In this document: positions 37,765 to 38,277 of the stretch, in pieces
Layout of the letters: every line of letters begins with the position of its first letter
Numbering within the stretch: position 1 is the first letter of the stretch
NCBI GenBank assembly: GCA_002724245.1
Contig: PBOG01000258.1
Coordinates: forward strand, 1-38,277
Direction: 5' to 3'
Origin: Planctomycetaceae bacterium
GTDB taxonomy: Bacteria; Planctomycetota; Planctomycetia; Pirellulales; Pirellulaceae
DNA: 38,277 nt
Notes under the pieces: model-generated
Told to the model about the DNA's origin: nothing
The model's input: the letters and a program-made list of their open reading frames with translations, nothing else
Databases searched by the model: none
Position numbers and translations under genes: made by a program

Positions 37765-38277
37765 ATGACACGAGATCTCACGACGCTGCGAAATCTGGGC
37801 ATTATCGCCCACATTGACGCCGGTAAGACAACTCTCACGGAAGGGATGCTGTTTTATAGCGGTGCCAAGCACCGCGTGGGATCGGTCGACAAAGGGACCA
37901 CTGAAACAGACAGTGATCCTGAAGAACAGGACCGTGGCATCACGATCTATTCCGCCTGTGTTGCGTTTGAGTGGAAAGCGAGCCGCATCAATCTGCTCGA
38001 TACGCCGGGACATGTCGATTTTACGGCTGAAGTCGAACGGTGCCTGCGTGTTCTGGATGGCGCGGTCGTCGTGTTTAGTGCGCGCGAGGGTGTGGAGGCC
38101 CAGAGTGAGACGGTATGGCGCCAGGCCGATCGATACCGGGTTCCCAGGCTGGCCTTTATCAACAAATTGGATCGTGAAGGAGCCAGTTTTGAAACGGTGG
38201 TTGAGGAGATCGATACGCGACTTGGCGCGGCACCAGTCCCGATCCAGATTCCCTGTGGCGAGGGTCCTTCCCACATG
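37765..38277 (+). CDS. Elongation factor G, EFG2-like (partial, cut by window edge)
   Basis: The first 171 residues are visible and no stop is reached. The GTPase domain has G1 AHIDAGKTT (15-23), switch [12 protein letters not shown] (51-61), G3 DTPGH (79-83) and G4 NKLD (133-136). Segments [20 protein letters not shown] (90-109), [15 protein letters not shown] (110-124) and [17 protein letters not shown] (133-149) resemble, from memory, the mitochondrial EFG2/GFM2 and bacterial spdEFG2 group more than canonical fusA. EFG2-type factors in mitochondria act in ribosome recycling rather than translocation. An alternative ATG at 37747 is in frame and adds six residues; neither has a good ribosome-binding site. 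The position after rpsL and rpsG is where fusA normally sits. Confidence 0.93.
   Translation, partial: MTRDLTTLRNLGIIAHIDAGKTTLTEGMLFYSGAKHRVGSVDKGTTETDSDPEEQDRGITIYSACVAFEWKASRINLLDTPGHVDFTAEVERCLRVLDGAVVVFSAREGVEAQSETVWRQADRYRVPRLAFINKLDREGASFETVVEEIDTRLGAAPVPIQIPCGEGPSHM

Overview
The window looks like chromosome from a planctomycete, probably Pirellulales-like. The evidence is a PVC-type protein joining a sorbosone-dehydrogenase-like propeller, HEAT repeats and a C-terminal CxxCH heme site; a DUF1080 protein beside it; many secreted redox proteins; an EF-Tu with the divergent switch I that I recall from planctomycetes; and an EF-G of the mtEFG2/spdEFG2 type. No database was searched, so family names rest on recognised motifs. 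I saw no insertion sequence, prophage, CRISPR array or rRNA gene.

Layout. From about 0.2 to 19.5 kb every gene is on the minus strand. (1) 0.2-5.5 kb, read right to left, is a surface-modification locus: MBOAT acyltransferase, SGNH-like protein, NodU/CmcH-type carbamoyltransferase, SxtJ-like membrane protein and DUF5989 peptide. (2) 5.8-13.7 kb holds the giant PVC cytochrome, a DUF1080 protein, an ECF sigma factor, a Gfo/Idh/MocA oxidoreductase with a Tat-like leader, and an ApbE flavin transferase. The mix suggests periplasmic oxidative sugar metabolism. (3) 13.7-17.6 kb is a MacB-like export operon: HlyD-type adaptor, ATPase and permease. (4) 18.1-19.5 kb encodes an exported protein of unknown function.

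At about 19.6 kb the strand switches. A plus-strand gene for an unusual sigma-70 factor with three helix-turn-helix-like segments at its N-terminus, and apparently no region 3, leads into the information-processing block: tRNA-Thr(UGU), tRNA-Tyr(GUA), tRNA-Gly(UCC), tRNA-Thr(GGU), tuf, tRNA-Trp(CCA), secE, nusG, rplK, rplA, rplJ, rplL, rpoB, rpoC, rpsL, rpsG and a truncated EF-G gene at the right edge. The tRNA order up to tuf is the same as E. coli thrU-tyrU-glyT-thrT-tufB.

Points that stand out are the composite sigma factor, the altered switch I of EF-Tu, arginine at the streptomycin-critical position 88 of S12, an EFG2-like factor where fusA is expected, a 90-residue acidic extension on NusG, and short tandem duplications at the 5' end of tRNA-Thr and the 3' end of rpsG. 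The surface-modification locus is the best candidate for a poorly described pathway; its substrate cannot be read from the sequence.
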